From an uncultured Lachnospiraceae bacterium (lineage in GTDB: Bacteria; Bacillota; Clostridia; Lachnospirales; Lachnospiraceae), in assembly GCA_902788035.1 (NCBI GenBank), contig CADAIL010000043.1, positions 1 to 43,222 on the forward strand: 43,222 bases of DNA. Reading direction: 5' to 3'. Numbering within the stretch: the first letter of the stretch is position 1; every line of letters starts with the position of its first letter. Positions 16,200-24,411 of this stretch are shown here, piece by piece. The notes beneath the pieces are model-generated. The model saw nothing but the letters and a program-made list of their open reading frames with translations, was not told the origin of the DNA and ran no database searches. The translations under genes were made by a program, and so were the position numbers.

Positions 16200-17588
16200 T
16201 TATGCGGCATGGCTTACATTGTCCGTGACCTTGATTGCGTTCCAGCCATTGTCTGTCATCTGGCCTTTAATTACAACCGTGATCTCGTCGTCCACTTCAA
16301 TGGTGTCTGCGATGTGCTTCTCAGCATTTCCAATCAGAACTGTGATGCTGCAGCCTTCAGCGCGGATCTGAAGCGTGTTGCCGTTTACTGCTGTGACTGT
16401 GCCGTTCAGTGTCTGCTCGGCATTTGCCTCAGCCTGTCTGCGAGCTTCTTCCTCTTCAGCCTGTCTGCGGGCTTCTTCTTCAGCCTGTCTGCGGGCTTCT
16501 TCTTCAGCCTGTCTGCGGGCTTCTTCTTCAGCCTGTCTGCGAGCTTCTTCTTCCTCAGCCTGTCTCTGTCTCTCGAGCTCAGCCTGTCTGCGAGCCTCTT
16601 CTTCCTCGGCCTGTCTCTGTCTTTCGAGCTCAGCCTGTCTCTCGAGCTCAGCCTGTCTCTCAAGCTCGGCCTGTCTCTCAAGCTCAGCCTGTCTCTCAAG
16701 CTCGGCCTGTCTCTCAAGTTCAGCCTGTTTCTCAAGCTCAGCCTGTCTTTCAATCTCGGCCTGTCTTTCAATCTCAGCCTGTCTGTCAAGTTCAGCCTGT
16801 TTCTGGGCTTCCTCAGCAGCTTTCCTCTCAGCGGCTTCTCTTGCAGCCTTCTCTTCGGCAGCTTTCTTCTCAGCAGCAGCTTTTGCAGCCTTCTCTTCGG
16901 CGGCTTTCTTTTCAGCAGCCTCTTTAGCAGCTTTCTTCTCAGCAGCTTCTCTTGCAGCCTTCTCCTCGGCAGCTTTCTTCTCAGCAGCTTCTCTTGCGGC
17001 CTTCTCATTTGCGGCTTTCTTCTCAGCAGCTTCTCTTGCGGCCTTCTCGCTTGCAGCTTTATTCTCAGCAGCCTTCTTCTCAGCGTTCAGCTTGGCAGCC
17101 TTTTCATCAGCGAGCTTCTTTTCAGCAGCTTCTCTTGCAGCCTTTTCGTCAGCGAGTTTCTTGTCAGCGGCTTCTCTTGCAGCTTTCTCGTCAGCGAGCT
17201 TCTTGTCAGCGGCTTCTCTTGCAGCTTTCTCGTCAGCGAGTTTCTTGTCAGCGGCTTCTCTTGCAGCCTTCTCATCAGCGAGCTTTTTCTCGGCAGCGAT
17301 CCGCTCTTCGGATTCCTGCTCAGCTTTTTCTTCAGCGGCTTTTTTCTCAGCGGCGATTTCCTTGGCAGCTTCTTCATTTGCCTTCTTTACAGCGGCTTCT
17401 TTTGCTGCCTTCTCTGCATCAGCGTCCTCGGTCGTTGTCTCTTCAGCGGAGATCTCTGTGACCTGGGTTGCTGCTACGTTGCTGGCCGGTAATACTGTTA
17501 CAAGGTGAGAACCAATTGCTACGCCAGCAGCGCCGACGCTTGCGGAAAGAGCGATTGTGAGGATGGTTACGACTAATTTATTCTTCAT
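16200..17588 (-). CDS. secreted Ala/Glu/Lys/Gln-rich coiled-coil protein with C-terminal beta domain
   Basis: The start is the ATG at 17588 ([19 protein letters not shown]) with AGGAGAAAAACC upstream, giving 462 aa. A Sec signal peptide or N-terminal anchor covers residues 1-35. From about 50 to 385 the protein is one uninterrupted charged helix made of three repeat types: [28 protein letters not shown] and [12 protein letters not shown], ending in ARRQAEEE repeats. The pattern resembles TolA-like and single-alpha-helix proteins. The last 65 residues ([19 protein letters not shown] onward) look like an OB-fold-like beta domain. It probably extends through the cell wall. The promoter (P1) is shared with the double-glycine peptide genes. 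Confidence 0.85.
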   Translation of the reverse strand: MKNKLVVTILTIALSASVGAAGVAIGSHLVTVLPASNVAATQVTEISAEETTTEDADAEKAAKEAAVKKANEEAAKEIAAEKKAAEEKAEQESEERIAAEKKLADEKAAREAADKKLADEKAAREAADKKLADEKAAREAADKKLADEKAAREAAEKKLADEKAAKLNAEKKAAENKAASEKAAREAAEKKAANEKAAREAAEKKAAEEKAAREAAEKKAAKEAAEKKAAEEKAAKAAAEKKAAEEKAAREAAERKAAEEAQKQAELDRQAEIERQAEIERQAELEKQAELERQAELERQAELERQAELERQAELERQAELERQRQAEEEEARRQAELERQRQAEEEEARRQAEEEARRQAEEEARRQAEEEARRQAEEEEARRQAEANAEQTLNGTVTAVNGNTLQIRAEGCSITVLIGNAEKHIADTIEVDDEITVVIKGQMTDNGWNAIKVTDNVSHAA

Positions 17589-17626
17589 GGTTTTTCTCCT
17601 GATTATCATGTTTATTTATATTTAAT

Positions 17627-17681
17627 GGGCTTCCCTTGAGCCCTTACATTTATATATACGAGGGATTTTGGGGGAGGGCTA
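17627..17681 (-). promoter_or_regulatory. shared-type promoter P1 with 5' mini-hairpin
   Basis: On the minus strand TAGCCCT, exactly 12 nt, CTCGTATATA (17655-17681). It is followed by the hairpin GGGCT-7 nt-AGCCC (17627-17643) and then ATTAAA. The whole block aligns closely with P2 at 24730-24783. Further upstream (17695-17755) TCATTTG-like motifs recur several times. Confidence 0.7.
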
Positions 17682-17762
17682 AATGTTTTTGCTCAACCTC
17701 ATGTGCTGTTTATTTGCTCTTCATTTGCTGCTTCAGTTGGTTCTCATTTGTCCCTCATTTAC

Positions 17763-17818
17763 CTAATCGGAGGAGCTGAGAATCGGATAATCGGAGAAGC
17801 TGAGAATCGGATAATCGG
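17763..17818. repeat. short tandem repeat of AATCGGAGAAGCTGAG type
   Basis: TAATCGGAGGAGCTGAGAAT, then TAATCGGAGAAGCTGAGAAT and a truncated TAATCGGG lie in tandem with a period near 24 bp. They sit between the P1 upstream region and the 74-bp array. No function is apparent. Confidence 0.65.
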
Positions 17819-17843
17819 GGGATCATCCTGACCTGATCTTTGT

Positions 17844-18190
17844 CAGAGGCAGCCAACAGACCTTCGGAGCTGGATTTTTGCTGCCTCAGCCATCGAACCA
17901 ATGAAACACCCCAAGATCAAAGGCAGCAAACTGGCCCATGGAAGGCACGATTTGTTGCCTTTGCTCCAAGGCCGCAAGAATCCACAATGACCAAAGGCAG
18001 CAAACTAGTCCATAGAAGGCACGATTTGTTGCCTTTGCTCCAGAGCCGAAAGAGATCACAATGATCAAAGGCAGCAAACTGGCCAATGGAAGGCGCGATT
18101 TGTTGCCTTTGCCCTTAAGCCGAGAATCCACAATGATCAAAGGTAGCAGATGTGCCTTTCAAACAGGATTTTTGCTGCTCCCCGGCAAAT
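17844..18190. repeat. tandem array of five 74-bp hairpin units
   Basis: Units begin at 17844, 17918, 17992, 18066 and 18138 (periods 74, 74, 74, 72). The three central units each carry CAAAGGCAGCAAA, a 20-nt loop and TTTGTTGCCTTTG, a 13-bp stem with one G-T pair, then a conserved linker of about 27 bp (AGCCG..AATCCACAATGA). The first unit has GAGGCAGC/GCTGCCTC at the same place, a paired change; the last is degenerate. Linkers are conserved too, so this is not a CRISPR. Open frames across it are not convincing. Confidence 0.88.
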
Positions 18191-18203
18191 CCCTGAGCAA
18201 ATC

Positions 18204-18229
18204 AAAAAGCCGGCGCAACTGCGCCGGCC
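18204..18229 (-). terminator. terminator of the 65-aa peptide gene
   Basis: GCCGGCGCA and TGCGCCGGC form a perfect stem; on the minus strand it ends in TTTTTG. It lies about 60 bp past the stop codon at 18290. Confidence 0.9.
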
Positions 18230-18289
18230 ATTACTTGTTAACTGTATTAAGTTTTCTCATCTGAGGAATCCAGTGCAACCTGCCTCGTG

Positions 18290-18487
18290 TTAAGAATTCT
18301 TCCTTCTATAATACTGATCGACAAGCTTGACAAGGATAGATAATGCCGGGTAGCAAAATACAGGGCTGTTCCTCTTGACTTCAGTGTCAGTAGAGTCAAG
18401 TTCTGTGCCGCTGCCGACTGTAGCATCTTCCAAGCCGCCGGTCACATCCTGAAGCTCGTCAACTTTGATCTTGTCCATATCTGCCAT
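18290..18487 (-). CDS. double-glycine leader peptide (65 aa), bacteriocin-like
   Basis: The peptide has a class II-type leader, MADMDKIKVDELQDVTGG, with the ELxxVxGG signature recognised by C39-peptidase ABC exporters. The predicted 47-aa core is acidic and Thr/Ser-rich at first, then hydrophobic (CYPALSILVKLVDQYYRRK) with one Cys and a basic end. RBS AAAGGAGG is well placed before the ATG at 18487. It has its own terminator and the shared-type promoter P3. No exporter or immunity gene is adjacent. A bacteriocin or signalling peptide is the natural reading, but no family is recognised for the core. Confidence 0.75.
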   Translation of the reverse strand: MADMDKIKVDELQDVTGGLEDATVGSGTELDSTDTEVKRNSPVFCYPALSILVKLVDQYYRRKNS

Positions 18488-18526
18488 GACTTTATCCTCC
18501 TTTATCTTGGTATTGATATTTTTTAA

Positions 18527-18576
18527 GAGGTTTTATCCTCATATCTTATTATACGAGGAACTTATAAAAAGGGCTA
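18527..18576 (-). promoter_or_regulatory. shared-type promoter P3 with 5' mini-hairpin
   Basis: On the minus strand TAGCCCT, exactly 12 nt, CTCGTATAAT (18550-18576), then the hairpin GAGG-ATAAAA-CCTC (18527-18540) and TTAAAA. Upstream lie direct repeats ATTGAGG (18585-18605) and TTAATTAGAC (18603-18625). The remaining interval to 18860 is AT-rich with a 30-bp imperfect direct repeat beginning AAAATGGTAG at 18687 and 18718. Confidence 0.7.
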
Positions 18577-18860
18577 TAGTGAATTGAGGAGAAATTGAGG
18601 GGTTAATTAGACGTTTAATTAGACCATTATTTAGAAGCTGGAAATGAACCTAGGCTCTCTTCAAGCACCGGTATAATTAAAATGCAAAATGGTAGAATTT
18701 TATGGAATTTTTCTGGAAAATGGTAGGATATTATGGAATTTGTAAAAATCCATGGACAGATTTCTGGAAAGATGATAATTTTCATGAACTGGTTTTGATG
18801 CCAATTCTGCTCTTTTAACCTTCGCAGAAATAAACTATAATTAAAGGAAGTGATCAGAAA

Positions 18861-19540
18861 ATGTCACAAAAAGACATTACGGAGAAGATGCTATTCACAT
18901 ATAATGATGTGTTTGCTGATGTTGTAAACGCCCTGCTCTTTAAGGGAGAACAGGTGATAGCTGAGGAGGAACTTGTTGACCAGGCACCCAGATATGGCGA
19001 TACGTGTTTTCAGCTATGACAGTGCGGAGTATCGGGCTCAATTACTAAAGGAAAACAGGAGAAATCCGCGATACCCGGTCGTTACCATTGTGCTTTATTT
19101 TGGCTATAAGAAACACTGGGATGAACCGCAGTCTTTGCTTGAAGCTGTAACTGTTCCGGATATTTTACGACCGTATGTATCAGATATAAAAATCAACCTT
19201 TATGAGATCGCGTTTTTAGAAGATGAGCAGCTGGAGTATTTCCGCAGTGATTTCAGGGTTGTTGCCGATTATTTTTCTCAGATGCGAAAGAATAATAAAT
19301 ATGTTCCGAGCACTGAAACGTTAAAACATGTGGAAGCCGTGCTAGGTGCTTGATCGAGTCGAGGCAATCGGCATGGAAAAAGGTGAGAAAAAAGGTGAAA
19401 TCAAAGGTGCAATACGGATATACAGGGAAGAAATGAATCTTTCCCCGGCTGAAATTGTCAGGAAGCTGGTTACAAAATTTACGCTTGACGAAAAAGAGGC
19501 GTGGGAATATGTCAACACTGCAATGGATGTGCAGCAATAG
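18861..19540 (+). pseudogene. decayed Rpn-family (PD-(D/E)XK) nuclease/transposase gene
   Basis: Three frames together give a recognisable Rpn/Transposase_31 protein. Frame 1 starts at 18861 after AAAGGAAG (SQKDITEKMLFTYNDVFAD, to the stop at 19017-19019). Frame 2 carries PDMAIRVFSYDSAEYRAQL, YPVVTIVLYFG and YEIAFLEDEQLEYF, ending at 19351-19353. Frame 3 from 19346 carries the Lys/Glu-rich tail LDRVEAIGMEKGEKKGE. The section that normally lies between frames 1 and 2, with part of the nuclease active site, is deleted, and a second break precedes the tail. The gene is surely inactive. Such genes are multicopy in Lachnospiraceae. Confidence 0.85.
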
Positions 19541-19587
19541 TAGTATTTCGGCTAGAAGGTGTCGACTTTAAATGATGTGTACTCGAA

Positions 19588-19622
19588 TAAAAACGGCGCG
19601 GCTCCGAGATGGAACCGCGCCG
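19588..19622 (-). terminator. terminator of the SH3-peptide relic
   Basis: CGGCGCGG and CCGCGCCG pair across a short loop, with TTTTTA following on the minus strand. It lies about 45 bp past the stop at 19665. Confidence 0.85.
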
Positions 19623-19664
19623 AAATTATCATTTTTTATAAGTTTTTCGGTATGATCCGAAGGA

Positions 19665-19904
19665 TCAGAAACCAATCAGGCTTCCTGCAATCCAGCCAGT
19701 GTCATAAGCGCCGGCCAGCATGATCTCGTACCATACATAACCGTCCTTCTTGACCTTGCGGCCTGTCGTGTAGACCTGTGTTCCGTTCGGGATTGTGAAG
19801 AAAACCTTGTTTTTCCGCATCTCCACCCGACTGCTAAACTGTTTCTTCACGAAAGAATTGTCTGCGACCTTGGAAACAATACACAAAACGTGTAGAATAA
19901 GCAT
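19665..19904 (-). pseudogene. leaderless relic of an SH3-type double-glycine peptide gene
   Basis: The C-terminal 45 residues (KVKKDGYVWYEIML, then WIAGSLIGF) are nearly the same as the end of the 88-aa peptide at 24412-24678 (KVTKDGYVWYEVTL, WIAGSLIGF). The N-terminal part aligns weakly (IVSKVADNSF against IVTVANDAVN), but the Gly-Gly leader is missing: an in-frame TGA lies just upstream of the ATG at 19904, there is no good RBS and no shared promoter. The terminator is kept. This looks like a 5'-truncated paralogue, although expression from another start cannot be excluded. Confidence 0.7.
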
Positions 19905-19995
19905 AAATCACTTGCCTAAAGTGTGCGCTTGCAGCATGACTTACGATTTGTACAGCAAGCGCGAAATAAAGACCGGATTGATGGAGGATTGAATT

Positions 19996-20196
19996 ATGTT
20001 CAACAAGAAGCAGGATGAAAGATTCAAACGAGTTTATGCAGACGGCGGCGAACTCAGGGATGACGGAAGACGCCAGATCCTGGTGGACACGGAGACAGGA
20101 GTTCACTACCTTGTATGGAAATCTGGATACGCAGGCGGAATCACGCCGTTGCTCGATTCTGAAGGGAATGTAGTCATTACGAAGTCAGATTATTGA
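19996..20196 (+). CDS. DUF6440 family protein (66 aa)
   Basis: A small protein with the DUF6440 pattern: a charged N-terminus (KKQDERFKRVYADGG), a central ILVDTETGVHYLVW strand pair and the end SGYAGGITPLLDSEGNVV. The start is the ATG at 19996 after GGAGG. The family is widespread in Firmicutes and has no known function; it may form a small beta barrel. It is a single gene facing away from the SH3-peptide relic. The 224 bp that follow contain two diverged copies of a CTGCRGAGCT..GTCATGYAT motif and no convincing gene. Confidence 0.85.
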   Translation: MFNKKQDERFKRVYADGGELRDDGRRQILVDTETGVHYLVWKSGYAGGITPLLDSEGNVVITKSDY

Positions 20197-20420
20197 TAAA
20201 GAATAAGGTATACATTGAAGCAGATGTACTGCGGAGCTTCGTCATGTATATATTCGAAACTGAATGTGCTGCAGAGCTGTGTCATGCATGGAGCCATAGC
20301 AGAATGCACAGACGAAACGCGGAATATCAGGCTGAATCGATACATACAATATAGAAGAGACTTAAATGGAGAAGCAGCTTTTACAGCAAATGATAGGAAG
20401 GCTGACAGGATTTAACTTTA

Positions 20421-21785
20421 ATGGAAGATAAGAGATTTCTGTTCGAGAAGGACAGCGTTCCCCACGCGCTGTGGGTCATGGCAATGCCGGCCATCGCAAG
20501 CCAGCTCATAACGCTGGTATACAATCTGGCGGACACCTGGTTCGTGGGAAGGACTAATAATCCGCAAATGGTAGCCGGCTGCTCTCTGGTCCTGCCGGTC
20601 TACATGCTGACCGTCGTTCTGTCTAATATCTATGGGACAGGCGGCGGGACGCTGATTGCCCGCCTGATCGGGAGAGGAGATAACGAGGAGGCTTCGCGGG
20701 TGTCAGCCGCCTGTTTATGGATGGCACTGGCATCGGCTGCCCTATTCTCATTCCTGTGCCTTATTGGGATGACTCCGCTGCTTCGCTTTTTAGGTGCCAG
20801 CGATAATGTGCTGCCGTATTCGAAGCAGTACATGTTCTTCGTAGTCGTGATCGGAGGAATTCCGGTCATACTCAGCAACACAATGTCATCTATGCTCCGA
20901 AATATCGGGCGGTCTTCACAGGCCTCTTTCGGTCTCAGCATGGGTGGGCTGCTGAACATTGCGCTGGATCCGCTTTTCATGTTCGTCATTCTTCCGGACG
21001 GGAAACAGGTCATGGGTGCGGCCATCGCCACCATGCTGAGCAACCTGACAGTCCTCGCCTACTTCATTATGACCTATCGCAGGGTCGGTGCGGAGACGAT
21101 TCTTCGAGTCCGAATGCAGGGTCGATATCCTTCTTCCGAGTCCATGGCATCGATTTTCGGGGTTGGACTTCCCGCAGCGTCGTCAGTTTTTCTTTTTGAC
21201 CTGTGCAACATCGTCATCAACCGCCTGTCATCGACCTATGGGGACACACATCTTGCAGCCATAGGAATCGTTCTCAAAGCGGAGCGGCTGCCGCTCAATA
21301 TCGGGATTGGCATTTGCCTCGGCATGGTGCCGCTCGTAGCCTACAGTTATTCTTCCGGGAACAGAGAGCGAATGGATGCCGTGTTCCGGTTCGGCAGAGC
21401 AATGGGGCTCATTGTGGGCGTGGTGAGTGTGATATTGTATTTTACATTTGCACCGGTCATCATGCAGTCATTCATAGGTGACGCGGAAACAGTGCGGCTC
21501 GGGACACAGTTTCTGAGGGCGAGATGTATTGCGACACCGCTCATGTTCCTGTGCTTCAGCATGGTCCATTTTACCCAGGCGATCGGCATGGGAAAAGAGT
21601 CATTCCGGCTCGCTGTCATCCGGCAGGTAGTGTTCAACATTCCGCTGCTGTTCATCATGAATCGGATCTTCGGGATGATGGGTATTGTCTGGACGCAGGT
21701 GACGGCGGATTTCTTTACGGTTATTGTATCTTATATTATTTATGCGGGAATCCGCAGGCGAGAAGGTTGGCCGGTCGGCATTTGA
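20421..21785 (+). CDS. MATE family multidrug efflux transporter
   Basis: A 454-aa inner-membrane transporter with twelve hydrophobic segments in two related halves, starting at about IASQLITLVYNLADTWFVG (the signature first helix of the MATE/NorM-DinF group) and repeated near AASSVFLFDLCNIVINRL. MATE proteins export cationic drugs and metabolites in exchange for Na+ or H+. The ribosome binding site before the ATG at 20421 is weak (ACAGGA), but the next in-frame ATG would cut the first helix. It is a single gene; a 103-bp palindromic repeat begins 10 bp after the stop. Confidence 0.93.
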   Translation: MEDKRFLFEKDSVPHALWVMAMPAIASQLITLVYNLADTWFVGRTNNPQMVAGCSLVLPVYMLTVVLSNIYGTGGGTLIARLIGRGDNEEASRVSAACLWMALASAALFSFLCLIGMTPLLRFLGASDNVLPYSKQYMFFVVVIGGIPVILSNTMSSMLRNIGRSSQASFGLSMGGLLNIALDPLFMFVILPDGKQVMGAAIATMLSNLTVLAYFIMTYRRVGAETILRVRMQGRYPSSESMASIFGVGLPAASSVFLFDLCNIVINRLSSTYGDTHLAAIGIVLKAERLPLNIGIGICLGMVPLVAYSYSSGNRERMDAVFRFGRAMGLIVGVVSVILYFTFAPVIMQSFIGDAETVRLGTQFLRARCIATPLMFLCFSMVHFTQAIGMGKESFRLAVIRQVVFNIPLLFIMNRIFGMMGIVWTQVTADFFTVIVSYIIYAGIRRREGWPVGI

Positions 21786-21794
21786 AAGAATAAA

Positions 21795-21897
21795 ACGGGG
21801 CTGCCGCATTAGACGGTGTCACCACTATGTATGGAAGACATTTGCAAATGACGTCTGCCATATATAGTGGTGGCTCGCCTTAATGCGACAGCCCCGT
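21795..21897 (-). repeat. 103-bp palindromic element, family A copy 2
   Basis: Read on the minus strand it aligns end to end with 11934-12036, including the asymmetric parts (ATTAAGGC..GCCACCA on one arm, GACACCGTCTA on the other) and the TTTGCAAA loop. It lies between the convergent MATE and CPBP stop codons and could end both transcripts. Confidence 0.85.
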
Positions 21898-21914
21898 ATG
21901 TCTTTACCAGTTAC

Positions 21915-22736
21915 TTACCAGTTCTGTCTCATCTCTTCAAAATCCATGTTCCTGCCCACTTTTTTCCAGACTACGATGCAGATGATCACTGCAAAAATAG
22001 TCTGAAGGGACATAGCAATCAGTCCTGCAAGTCCAACGTCGCCTGTCTTTACATAGCTCGTAACAGGTTCAATCTGGAAGAATGCCATGGAAAGTGAGAG
22101 AAGGAAATCGTAGATTGCGTGAACGAGGGCGCATGCCCAGATGTTGCGTGTTTTCCAGTACATAAAGAGAAGGGCAAGACCGAACAGTCCGCTGCTGAGA
22201 ATCTTGGCTACAGCCTGACTAAGCAGGAGCGGTGTGGAGACGTCTGCAAATGCAATATGACCCCAACCGAAAAGAAATGTTACTGCAATGGCGCTCAGGA
22301 CAAATACGTACTTGAAGTTCCTGAACTGGTAAACAATTGCGTCGTTGATGACTGCTCTGAAAGCAACCTCTTCGAAAATGCCTACGAAAAGCATCTCGAA
22401 GAATAAAAGCGGAAGCCGGATATACCAGTCTGCCTGCAGCGTATTATTTGCGAATGCGGATAAAAGGGAAAGCGCACCGAGGATCACTGCGATAACGATG
22501 TAAGGCATCATAACTTTGATCGTGTACCCTACATCATGTCCGCAGTTTTCGAGTGTCTTCTCGCCGGAGATCAGATACAGGAAAAATGCCATTGTAGCGG
22601 AGAGCAGCATCCTGAGGAGACCGCCCGCCAGAAGGCCTTCGGTGGGTATGAAATGAATAGAAATTATTGCAACTACGATGGCCAGAATGCCGGTAAGGAG
22701 CGGCTGCTTTTTGAGAAAGTAAAGAAAATGCTTCAT
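21915..22736 (-). CDS. CPBP family intramembrane metalloprotease
   Basis: The start is the ATG at 22736 (MKHFLYFLKKQPLL) with GGAGG upstream, giving 273 aa; the longer frame from 22838 crosses the promoter. There are about eight hydrophobic segments. The Abi/CPBP catalytic motifs are intact: FEEVAFR (E122, E123, R127), FGWGH (H160) and HAIYD (H206, D210). Bacterial members include self-immunity proteins of class II bacteriocin clusters. Here the gene shares the promoter type P4 with two double-glycine peptide genes nearby, which supports an immunity or peptide-related role; that is inference. Confidence 0.9.
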   Translation of the reverse strand: MKHFLYFLKKQPLLTGILAIVVAIISIHFIPTEGLLAGGLLRMLLSATMAFFLYLISGEKTLENCGHDVGYTIKVMMPYIVIAVILGALSLLSAFANNTLQADWYIRLPLLFFEMLFVGIFEEVAFRAVINDAIVYQFRNFKYVFVLSAIAVTFLFGWGHIAFADVSTPLLLSQAVAKILSSGLFGLALLFMYWKTRNIWACALVHAIYDFLLSLSMAFFQIEPVTSYVKTGDVGLAGLIAMSLQTIFAVIICIVVWKKVGRNMDFEEMRQNW

Positions 22737-22783
22737 TTTATATTCCTCCAAATTCCTTGATTTGAAAATTTTCATTTTAATCG

Positions 22784-22837
22784 GGCTTCGAATACGCCTA
22801 TTTGTATATTTATACGAAATATAGCAGGGCAGGGACA
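22784..22837 (-). promoter_or_regulatory. shared-type promoter P4 with 5' mini-hairpin
   Basis: On the minus strand TGTCCCT, exactly 12 nt, TTCGTATAAATA (22811-22837). Downstream are a short GGC/GCC hairpin (22784-22798) and CCCGATTAAAA, which is the same string as in P2. It drives the CPBP protease gene. Confidence 0.6.
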
Positions 22838-22926
22838 TGGGAACGTTCTCTGAATATGTGCTATAATTCTGTACAGCAGGCTGTTTGACAAAAAAGATAA
22901 GCCAATCAAAAACAGGAGGAGAGAAT

Positions 22927-23331
22927 ATGTCAAAACCGATGCAATATGACGATTACCTGGGCATGTCCGATTCCCTCTCATTCGAGGAAGCGGACAGGAT
23001 ATATAAGCTGCTGATTGACAATGCGAACACAGAGGACGAGGACTTCGCCGAGCTCTGGGAAGACTTCGTGAAAGTTGCTGCCAGATATGCCAATATCAGA
23101 GCGACCTGGTACATGATTTCGCGCCGGGAGAGGATGGAAACAGATGATGCCCGCACGGCATGCCACGATTCGGTCATCAGCCACCTGAATGCCATCTGGC
23201 GCTGTATGAAAATGAAGGGCTGGGACCTTACATGGCGCGAGGAGCTCGGGCTGGATGAGTTCTTGCATAGAAAGAGGTTAGGGGACTTTGCCTGCTACCT
23301 GGCCTATGTGTATGGTCTGAATTCACGGTAA
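22927..23331 (+). CDS. hypothetical acidic protein (134 aa)
   Basis: The start is the ATG at 22927 (MSKPMQYDDYLG) after AGGAGGAGAG. The product is helical and soluble, with many charged residues (EEADRIYKLLIDNAN, DEDFAELWEDFVKVAARYANIRA) and a Trp-rich C-terminus (LNAIWRCMKMKGWDLTWREELG). It has no signal peptide or membrane segment. I do not recognise a family. A TATAAT near 22863 may be its -10. Its 3' end overlaps the convergent GDSL hydrolase gene by 9 bp. Confidence 0.8.
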   Translation: MSKPMQYDDYLGMSDSLSFEEADRIYKLLIDNANTEDEDFAELWEDFVKVAARYANIRATWYMISRRERMETDDARTACHDSVISHLNAIWRCMKMKGWDLTWREELGLDEFLHRKRLGDFACYLAYVYGLNSR

Positions 23332-23982
23332 TTCGCGTAACACCCTTAGTATATTCTGTGCAAATGTTTTATGACCCTCCTCGGAAAAATGCAGCCCGTC
23401 AAAGAGGCAGGCAATATTCCACCTGGTCGCGTCCGCAAACTCGAGGCCGAACTCAGTCGCGACCGCCGCAAGCTTCGCCGGGAGCTCTTTCATAACGCGC
23501 GCGGCGGACTCCGCCGACTGCGACATCGGAATCCCGACCATCTCGTAGAAGAGAACGCGGTCCGATGGGGCGGGAGGACAGACAAGCAGGATCCGTTTTT
23601 TCGATGCGGGCCCTGGATCCCCCGCAGCCGTAGTCCCGGAGGTCTTCCAACGGGTCAGCTCCGGGACATTCACGAACACATTTCGCATCTTGTCCGCAAT
23701 TTTTTCTGCCGTTGCGCCCCGCGTCATAAAGAGGTCGTTGCTTCCCAGCATGATGATGAGCATATCGGCATCATAATGACGTTCAAGGATTTTTTTGAGC
23801 GAGCGGTACTCGTAGGAGGCGGAGGGGATGCATCTTCCGTTCATGCCTTCATTTTCAATCTCAATATCGGGCTCGCTGTCCAAAATGCCTGTCCAACGCT
23901 CATTTTTAGCGAGTCTGCCCGGACTTCCGAGCCGCGGGTCGAACCCATATGTGTTGGAATCCCCATAGCATATTATTTTCAT
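23323..23982 (-). CDS. SGNH/GDSL-family hydrolase
   Basis: A 219-aa esterase/arylesterase-type protein without signal peptide. The four SGNH blocks are present: CYGDSNTYGF (nucleophile Ser at about residue 9, GDSN variant), the Gly in block II (NEGMNGR), MLGSNDL (block III Asn) and DGLHFSEEGH (catalytic Asp and His). The closest known relatives are TesA-like and acyl-ester hydrolases of cytosolic location. The start at 23982 follows GGGAGGAG. A TTGTATACAA palindrome (24074-24083) and a TATAAT on the minus strand near 24060 may form its promoter. Substrate unknown. Confidence 0.9.
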   Translation of the reverse strand: MKIICYGDSNTYGFDPRLGSPGRLAKNERWTGILDSEPDIEIENEGMNGRCIPSASYEYRSLKKILERHYDADMLIIMLGSNDLFMTRGATAEKIADKMRNVFVNVPELTRWKTSGTTAAGDPGPASKKRILLVCPPAPSDRVLFYEMVGIPMSQSAESAARVMKELPAKLAAVATEFGLEFADATRWNIACLFDGLHFSEEGHKTFAQNILRVLRELP

Positions 23983-24005
23983 GGCGGTCTCCTCCCTTCG
24001 TCGAA

Positions 24006-24046
24006 TTCAAGTCTCGCTCGCGAGACTTATCGTGGGATTCGGGTCA
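24006..24046 (-). repeat. 41-bp palindromic repeat, family D copy 2
   Basis: On the minus strand it matches 30088-30128 over 41 bp apart from the central 5 bp, including a perfect 23-bp block from AAGTCTCGCGAG to GACTTGAA that contains an AAGTCTCGC/GCGAGACTT palindrome. It lies in the leader of the GDSL hydrolase gene. Confidence 0.85.
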
Positions 24047-24140
24047 AATCAACTGACAATATTATACCAATATTTGTATACAACTTGGTGTATATTTCAG
24101 AAATTCTCTGCAAAGAACATAAAAGATGGTAAAAAAGATG

Positions 24141-24348
24141 GTAACAGTTCAGACGGGCTGCGCTGAAAGTACGAGTCCGGCGGAAAGCATCCATCTTCGT
24201 GAGAAAAACATTGCAGGTCCGACTGAGAGATCGCGCAAAGGCGGTGAGCCGCCGTTGCGCAAGCTCGGAGGGCAGGACCTGCGTTTTTCGATGAAGATGA
24301 TGTTGACGCCGGATCAGGAAGTGTCGTGCAGCCCGTCTAAACTGTTAC
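24141..24348 (-). repeat. family C structured element, copy 1 (208 bp)
   Basis: A long imperfect hairpin with terminal inverted repeats GTAACAGTTCAGACGGGCTG at both ends. Within it are a GCAGGTCC/GGACCTGC stem, a variable apical hairpin (GCGCAA..TTGCGC) and conserved unpaired CTGAGAGATC and CTCGGAGG. A second copy at 38882-39083 keeps the folds with changed base pairs. The orientation is given relative to flanking genes, which are on the minus strand. One end abuts the terminator of the SH3-peptide gene. The rest of 23983-24411 is covered by the neighbouring entries. Confidence 0.75.
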
Positions 24349-24383
24349 AAAAAATGGCAGATCCGATACTGCGGACCTGCCAT
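24348..24383 (-). terminator. terminator of the SH3 double-glycine peptide gene
   Basis: ATGGCAG-A-TCCG and CGGA-C-CTGCCAT form a stem of 11 bp; on the minus strand TTTTTT follows. It starts about 30 bp past the stop at 24412. Confidence 0.85.
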
Positions 24384-24411
24384 CTGTCAATTCGTCATTA
24401 TGTGGCTGCGA

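Noticed and set aside
16152..17508. Long plus-strand reading frames (Ser/Phe/Leu-rich) opposite the coiled-coil gene
   Set aside because: They are the antisense image of the Ala/Glu/Lys repeats. They lack RBS, and the minus-strand gene has signal peptide, RBS, promoter and terminator.
17844..18190. CRISPR array
   Set aside because: Both the hairpin part and the linker are conserved between units, so there are no unique spacers, and no cas gene is present.
20215..20415. 66-aa frame between the DUF6440 and MATE genes
   Set aside because: It starts at a TTG without RBS and its content is explained by two diverged non-coding repeats.
23371..24132. 253-aa plus-strand frame opposite the GDSL hydrolase
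   Set aside because: It is antisense to a gene with complete SGNH motifs and has no RBS or family resemblance.
24141..24348. TPP riboswitch, suggested by CTGAGA in the family C element
   Set aside because: The second TPP consensus (GAACCTGAT..GCCGGCGNAGGGA) is absent and the motif would be antisense to the flanking genes. No thiamine genes are nearby.
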